Shown: positions 57,901 through 64,000 of the stretch, one piece after another
How the letters are laid out: each line of letters opens with the position of its first letter
How positions within the stretch are numbered: the first letter of the stretch is position 1
Source of the DNA: Pleodorina starrii
Taxonomy: Eukaryota; Chlorophyta; Chlorophyceae; Chlamydomonadales; Volvocaceae
Length of the DNA: 64,000 bases
Direction of reading: 5' to 3'
Assembly: GCA_030267565.1 (NCBI GenBank)
Contig: BRXU01000004.1
Location: forward strand, 915,501 to 979,500
Position numbers and translations under genes: made by a program
Notes under the pieces: model-generated
Database searches by the model: none
Told to the model about the DNA's origin: nothing
What the model saw: the letters and a program-made list of their open reading frames with translations, nothing else

Positions 57901-60900
57901 AGCTGCTGATTCAAAGACCCGGCTGCCGGCAGCGGCGGACTGCGTCCGCGAGCTGGCGTGCGGAGTCCCGCGAGCGGACACACACAGAGCAGGAGCCGGG
58001 GTACATACCTCTCTCGCCACCACACCGCACGCCGCTGCCCCTCACGCATGCACATCACCCGGGTTTCCTTCGCTCCGCTCCGCCCCGCCGCCCGCCCCGC
58101 TCCGCCCCGCCCGCGTGCATTCGACGACACCGCCGCAGGCGCCGTCATCGCTGGCGGCAACCTGACTCGCTTCTTCAACTGCTCCTGCCGCGGCGCCCCG
58201 GGCCACTCGCTGGTGGTGTCGGACGGCGGCGCCGCCCCGGGCGCGAAGTGCGTGGGCCCGCCCGGCTCGGGGCCCAGGAACACGGGCCTCATCACCGGCA
58301 TTATCATCTCGAGCATCCTGCCGTGGGTGCTGGTCGCCTGGGGCGTCTACGTCTGCGTTGTGTGAGTGCGAGAGGAGGCGGCAGCGGGGAGGAGGAGGGG
58401 GAGGAGGAGGAGGAGGAGGGGGATGGGAGGGGGCAGATGCAAGCAGGCCAGATGGGGAGGGGGAGCTCGGGAGGGTGTGCGCGGGCTATCAGCTGCTGGA
58501 GGAGATAAGGGGCTGCGGTCGGGGTCGGCACGGCGCACGGGCTGTGGTGAGGCTGTGGGAGGGAGGGAGGGAAACGTTGGAAGGCAGGGAAAGGACGGTG
58601 GCGGGTCCGGGTTGAGTTGAACTTTGACAGGCCCTAAGTTGGGCACGGCCCGGCCGTCGGCGCCGGCTCTGTTACCCCCGCAAACTCCTTGACCCTCCCG
58701 CCGCGAATCGCGCCCCGTCCCGGCCCGGCCCACGCCCTCCTCGCCCTTCCTCCCCCCCGCCCCGAACCGCGCAGCCACAAGGCCACGCTGCACCGGCTGG
58801 TCCGGCGCAAGGAGGCGGAGATGGCTCGCAAGCGCAGCAAGGTGCCGGGCACTCCGGGCGTGGTGCTGCAGAACGGCCGCGGCGTGCTGTCGCTGTCGGA
58901 CGTGATGGTCACGTGGGTGGTGACGGATGTGGCGGCCAGCACGCAGCTGTGGGAGTGGAAGCCGGACGTCATGGACCGGGCCATAGACCTGCACAACGCG
59001 GCGCTCAGGAGCCTCATAGACGAGTTCGGGGGGCACGAGATCCGAAACGAGGGGGTGAGAAGAGCGCGAGAGAGCTGCTGCGTCGGTCCGCGGCGAGGTG
59101 GACGGAGGAGCAGTCGATGGGCAGGAAGGGAAGGGATGGGGGGTTATCCACGTATAGGCCGGGGCCTATACGGGGGGTGGGGGTTGGCAGCGGACTAAGG
59201 GGACGGGGCTATGCAGGTGGCGGCGCGCCGGTGCCGCCTGGCGGCCTGGGGGGTTGTTGCCGTTGTTCGCTGCTTGCCTACTGAGCCGCTGGTCGGGGGT
59301 GGTGCCCAGGGGTGGGGGTCCTGGCTGCATCCCACACAGCACCGCCAGCAGCCACCCAGTGAGGGGGCTGGTGGCGCAGGTCACGCTGTGCGTGAACCCC
59401 TGGTATTGTGTGTGTGTGGGGAGGGGGGGCTTTGGGCTTGAAAGGCGGTGCAGGGAGCTAGCACTGAAAAAGGGGGTGGGTGGGAGGAAGGAGGCGAGCT
59501 GCGCTTTGCTGCCGTGGCTGGGCACCCGAAGCGGTCGCTGTGGCTGCCCGGCGTGGGCAGGAGTGCACGAGAGGGGCTGTGGAGAGGGGCCGCCCTCTTA
59601 CTACGGTACCAGCTAACGAGCAAGCCGAACCCGTGAGCCAGAGCCCTCCTTTTCTCCTCCCTTCCTCCCTTGCGCGGTCCCTCCCTGCCTCCCTGGCGTC
59701 ACCTCTCGCCTCGCCTCGCCCCCTTCTGTTTCTTTACCGCTTTCGGGCTCCGGGCCTATACGTGGATACCCCCCACCCGGCAGGACTCCTTTACGCTGTC
59801 CTTTCACGACGCGGTGGATGCGGTCATGTTCTGCCTCAAGGTGGGGGGCTGGGGGGGGGGGGGAACCGGGGCAAGGCAGGATGTGGGGGTGCTGGTGGTG
59901 GTGGTGGTGGTGGGGTGAGGTGGTGAGGGTGGTGGAGGCAGTGGTGATGGTAGTGGGGAGGCAGGGGCGGGCGCCGGCGGCTGCTGCGGCGCGCGACGGG
60001 CCGGGCCGGGGCGAGGCCTGGGGTTTGTGCACGCCTTGGGTGCCCGGGTACCCTCGGATTGCGCGGGGCCTGGTCGGGTCCCAGTTTCGTGGAGACCCCG
60101 TCCTCGTTCGGTCGGTCGGTCGGTCGATGGCTGCCGGGGGCCTGGCGGCTCCGTTCTGAAGCCCGCGGGGGGGAGGGGGGGTTAGCTGCGTTCCGCGGTG
60201 CCGCCACCGTCGGCCGTCAACCGCCGATATGGCCACTGCCAGCCCCCCCCCCCCTGGCGAATGTCGCCCCTGCCTTGACTGCCACCGCCGGGGGGGGGGG
60301 GAACACCTCCTGATTCGAAAGAAAGCCATTCGCCGCCGCCTGCTGCTGCTACGCGGCGACGCCGGTCGCTGCATCTCCGCTCGCCCCCCTAGTGCCTGTG
60401 CGCCCCCCCCCCCCGGTGCCCCGCGCCCTCGGGTTCCTCGCTGAAGTCGCTCAAGCATGGCCATCACCCACAAACCCCGATTCCCCACTGGGGCTTACTC
60501 TACCCTCACCTTAACCCCTCCCTCCCCCCAAATTCACTCTTCAAACTCCCCCTCCCCGCCCACCCCCCCTCCCCTCACGTGCCGCTGCTCCAGGCCCAGG
60601 AGAAGCTCATGTCTGTGGAGTGGCCCAAGGAGCTGTCGGAACACCCCCGCACGGGTGTGGTGACGGTGGGGGACGTGACGTCCAACCCGGACGCGGCCGG
60701 CAAGGGCCCGCTGCTGGTGGCGGGCCTGCGCGTGCGCATGGGCATCAACACAGGTGGGTGGGCGGGTGGGAGGACTGGGATGCGGGACGAGGGGCCAGCC
60801 GGCTGTGTGCCTCAGTCGCTGGCTGCCGTTACTATGGTCTGGGTCGGCGCTCGTCGCGGTACACCCTGGTCTGCGGAACCTCCTCCCCCTCCCCCACCAC

Positions 60901-63900
60901 TTCCCGCTCCTGCTGCATCTCCCGCTCCTCCTCCTTCCCCACCACCTTCCCCCCCCAGGAGTCCCTGACGACATCTTCCTGCACGACCTGACCGACCACG
61001 TGGACTATCGGGGGCTGGAGTACGACCTGGCGGGGGAGATTTGTGACCTGGCGGAGGGGGGCCAGGTGCTCATGGGCCCGCGGACGCTGCAGAGGTGGGC
61101 CGCGGGGGGAGGGGGGGCTCGCGCGCCTTCCCGGGCCGCGTGCCCGTGGCTAGGGAGCTGTTGGGAGGGGTGGAGAGGACGGGGGGAGAGGACGGGGGGG
61201 GAGAGAGGACGGGCCAAGCCGGTCGGGGCAGGCGGGCCTGCGGCTGCGGAAGGTTCAGGGGAGGTAGGCGCAGGGCTGGGAGAGTTGGAACGCACCCCGG
61301 CCCACCCGCCCCAGCACCAACATCGCATTGCACTTATACAAGGCCCCCGCACCCCGCACCCCCCCGCACCCCCCCGCACCGGTAAGGTTACAGGTATGTT
61401 CGGTAAGTATTACTGGGTTCGGGGTCCGTTCGCTCACGCCGTCTCCGTCTCCGCTGCGGTGTCTTTTTTACCCCGCACCCACCCGCACCCACCCGCACCC
61501 CGCATCGCCCCCCTCAGGTGGAACAAGGTCAACTACTCTGCACTCATCGACCCCGACATCCTGCGCGACCAGCAGGGCGGTTCCTTCCTGCAGGTGGGCC
61601 CGGGCGGCAACCAGCCGCCGGCGCTGCTGCACGGCCCCTCGGGCCGCCGCGGCTCCGTAACGGGCTTCGGCGGCCTGGGCGGCGGCATGCTGGGGCTGGG
61701 CCGCGAGAGCACGCAGCAGATGCAGGCCTACTACGGCAGCGCCTACGGCCTCGGCCCGGCGCCGGCGGCCGCTGGCGGCGGCGGCGGCGGCGGCGGTGGG
61801 GGATACGCGCTCGGTGGCGTGGCCACCCTGCGGCGCAACAGCGACTCGCAGCCGCAGCCGCACAGCAGCGGCATCCAGGCGTCGGGGCAGCTGAGCGGAG
61901 ACGAGGAGGGGCTAGGTGGGTGGGTGGGTGGGGGTGGGAGAGAAAGAACATGACAGTTGACGCACCTGAGGCGGGTGGGTGGGTGGGTGATTGAGTGAGT
62001 GGGTTCACGCGGGGGGTCGCCGGGGGGTCGCATCGAGTTGAAGGGCTCGTATCCTCGCCCGTATCCTCGCCCCCACCTCCCGCCACCTATCGGGACACAT
62101 GACCGAGTCGGGCTCGCCAGCCGCAACCTGGCTGGGGACGGGGGGGGTACGGGGCTCGCGGCGGACGGGGGCGTGTCCGGGGAAGGCGAGAGTCCGCAGT
62201 CGGGCAGCGGCGCCCTCCTCTCCGGCCCCTCATGCCTGCATCCTCTCTCCGCCCCGCCCGCTCACGACTCGTCCATACCCGGGCAACCACGCTGCACCAG
62301 CCGCCCCTGCTGCAACCACTACCAACGACGCGCCGCACCCCTAACCTCTTGACCTCCTCCCAACCTCGCGCCCACCGCCCCGCAGACGACGAAAACGGCT
62401 CCCCGGCGCAAGGCCCCGGTGCAGGGCCTGGGACCACCACCCCCCTCTCGGGCGTTCCGCTGGCTCGCTCCATGCGCGTGCACCGCTGCAGCAGCCCCAC
62501 GACGCGGGGGTTTCGGAGCGGCACGCCGGCTCGCACAGGCGGCCACAGCAGCGACGGAACGACGGGGACGGGGTCGGGGATGGCCACCGGGACGGTGGCG
62601 GCGGCGATGGCGACGATAGCGGGGGGGATGGTGGCGCCGGCGGCGGCGGCCGGCGGCAGCCGGGGCGTCTTGAGCCAGGGCAGCCCATTTAAGGCGCATC
62701 TGATCAAGATGGCCAAGATGGGCAGCCCGCGCGCGCCTCAGGCGAGCAGCAAGTCGTACAATGACGGCATGACGCCGCCGCGGCCGGCGGCGGCGGCGGC
62801 GGCGGGGACGTCGACGGCGGGGGCCACGTCCGGCGGGGAGGACTCGGATGGGCGGCCAGCGACGGGGCCCGTCCGGCGCATCAGCAGCACCGAGGGCCTC
62901 CTCCGCCAGCACGCCGCCCGCGCGGCGGAGATGGCGGCGGCGGCCACGACGGCGGCCGCCGCTGCCGCCGCCGGCCGCGTCGCCGTGCGCAGCGGCCACG
63001 GCGGCCGCGGGGCGCGGCCAGGGGAGCTGGATCCCGGGTCAGACGACGAGAGGGGCTCGCTGGTGCCGCTGCCCTTACCGTCCGGGGAAGCTTCGGGGCC
63101 GCTGCCGCTGCGCCTCTCCAATGCGCGGGGCAGCACGGGCAGCGCCGGCGGCGAGCTTGGCGGCGGCCCGGGCCGCCGCCGCGGCGACGACAGTGAGTAC
63201 GCCGGCACGTCTGGCGCGAGCGCGCCGATACCCATGTTGGGGGGTCTGCAGCGCTTGCTGTCTCACGGCTGGCGAGGGCTGCAGGTGGCCGTACTGCCGC
63301 CGCGAGTGCAAGTGGGGCCGGCGCCAGGATCGCAGGAGCTGTCGGCGTCGGGGACGGGCAGCCCCGGACATCCGCTCGGCGGCCGTAACAGCAACGGCGG
63401 CATGGGCGTGCCGGGCCGGCTCCTCTGGTCGCGCTTGAACGGGGGGCTCGGCGCACACGGCCATCCGGCCGGGGGCTCCGGCTCGTCTGCAGCTGCTGCT
63501 GCTGCTGCGCAGCAGCAGCAGCAGCAGCAGCAGCGGGTGCAGGGGCAGGGGCCCCCGCTTGCGGCCTTCAGCACCGGCGGCAGCTCCGACTGGCCACCGT
63601 CGCTGCCCATCGCAGCGCTGGATGATGAGGAAAGGGGTGCGGCTGCCGCCGCCGCCGGCGGCGGGGGCCACGGCGGCGGCGGCAGCAGCGCTGTCCGTCT
63701 CAGCCGCATCAGCTCGCTGCCCAGCGCCCCCGCCGCCACCGTCGTCGTCAGCGCCCGCGCCGTGGCGCTGCAGCGTCGGGCGGTCGGCTCCGAAGCGTCG
63801 TCCAGGGAGGGCTCCCTGCGCCGCCAGCAGGCGCCCAGCCCCAGCCCCGGACACCCCCGCGCAGGGCACAGCGCCAGCCTGCTGTTGCTCCGGAACCTCT

Positions 63901-64000
63901 CCCGTGACGGCAGCCGAGAGGGCATGACTCCGCCCGCCCGCGCGGACTCCAACGGCGCGTCCGCGCAACCCAACTCACACACCCAACAGCAGCAGCAGCG
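54918..64000 (+). CDS. LRR receptor-type class III adenylate/guanylate cyclase (3' end outside window)
   Basis: Makes cAMP or cGMP if active. Exons 54918-55252, 55758-55992, 56784-57045, 58139-58361, 58775-59054, 59784-59840, 60594-60753, 60959-61094, 61518-61915 and 62386 to beyond the edge; at least 1233 residues, all phases consistent. An N-terminal anchor or signal (TALLAAAVILCWFAWELC) is followed by an ectodomain with WYGVTC and leucine-rich repeats (ILSLDSFGLAGSLPEALGEL), cysteine pairs and N-glycosylation sites. A membrane helix (TGLITGIIISSILPWVLVAW) ends near 351. The cyclase domain runs about 395-575: WVVTDVAAS (Asp403), EGDSFTLSFHDA (Asp446), VRMGINTG, VDYRGLEYDLAGEICDLAEGGQ. The usual Asn and Arg of the VNxAAR helix are Asp540 and Glu544. 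A very long disordered Gly/Ala/Ser/Gln-rich tail follows, with polyQ. Confidence 0.88.
57741..57787. repeat. Perfect 18-base inverted repeat with 11-base loop in cyclase intron 3
   Basis: Arms gggcccgacccacatcgc (57741-57758) and its exact complement at 57770-57787, loop 57759-57769. Part of the right arm (gggtgggtcgggcccggg) is repeated once more just downstream. Confidence 0.95.
61780..61800 (+). repeat. (GGC)n polyglycine tract in cyclase exon 9
   Basis: Run of ggc/ggt codons giving about ten glycines between AAAG and YALGG in the region after the cyclase domain. Confidence 0.85.
63495..63540 (+). repeat. GCT/GCA and CAG codon repeats in the cyclase tail
   Basis: Seven Ala codons (gct) followed by eight Gln codons (cag). 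The centre is near-palindromic (gctgctgctgcgcagcagcag), which can form a hairpin. The tail also ends the window in another CAG run. Confidence 0.9.

Noticed and set aside
56465..58316. Frames of 566 codons (plus) and 536 codons (minus) over the cyclase introns
   Set aside because: They cross clear exon borders of the cyclase gene and show only Arg/Pro/Gly/Ala bias. GC-rich DNA lacks stop codons by composition.
62087..63982. Several long minus-strand frames at the right edge
   Set aside because: They are antisense shadows of the long last exon of the cyclase gene.
1..64000. tRNA, rRNA and CRISPR arrays
   Set aside because: I found no cloverleaf, no rRNA core sequence and no regularly spaced direct repeats with unique spacers.

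Overview
The window is nuclear DNA from a green alga, most likely a chlamydomonadalean (volvocine-type) species. It is GC-rich. Its genes are broken by many short introns with clean GT-AG borders (gtgagt/gtgggt donors, cag acceptors). TGTAA, the usual green-algal poly(A) signal, follows several stop codons. One intron carries CCCTAAAA units, the telomere repeat type known from Chlamydomonas. One gene encodes an LRR receptor-type class III nucleotide cyclase, a family expanded in these algae. There is no sign of bacterial or organellar DNA. All gene models below were spliced by hand by matching intron phase and conserved protein blocks. None has transcript support here.

Layout. 1-1785: no gene I can support. 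1786-6021 (+): DHHC protein S-acyltransferase, 7 exons. 7000-8603 (+): orphan protein with a C-terminal coiled coil, 3 exons. 11111-15181 (-): NADP-dependent zinc alcohol dehydrogenase of the cinnamyl alcohol dehydrogenase type, 11 exons. 15900-22385: mobile-element zone with a decayed LINE on the minus strand (ORF1 and endonuclease visible, no reverse transcriptase) and a complete 1.5-kb Mutator-like (MULE) DNA transposon with long inverted repeats and a 9-bp target duplication. 22386-27358 (-): second copy of the dehydrogenase gene, with nearly identical exons but with the end of exon 2 and its splice donor replaced by about 0.7 kb of foreign DNA. 29696-33495 (+): probable Golgi type II glycosyltransferase-like protein, 5 exons. 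38072-40870 (-): plastid-targeted DUF4864 protein, 6 exons. 41183-42244 (+): intronless membrane protein with a MerT-like N-terminus and an HMA (MerP-like) domain. 45323-51694 (-): farnesyl diphosphate synthase, 11 exons, with a very large (CCCCCCT)n tract in an intron. 54918 to beyond the right edge (+): LRR receptor nucleotide cyclase, at least 10 exons.

The genes do not form one pathway. They cover lipid and protein modification (DHHC), alcohol/aldehyde metabolism (dehydrogenase pair), isoprenoid backbone synthesis (FPPS), glycosylation, metal handling and cyclic-nucleotide signalling. The most unusual parts are the MULE, the exon-conserved but disrupted dehydrogenase duplicate, the intronless MerT/HMA fusion, and a receptor cyclase that keeps its metal-binding aspartates but lacks the usual Asn/Arg catalytic pair.
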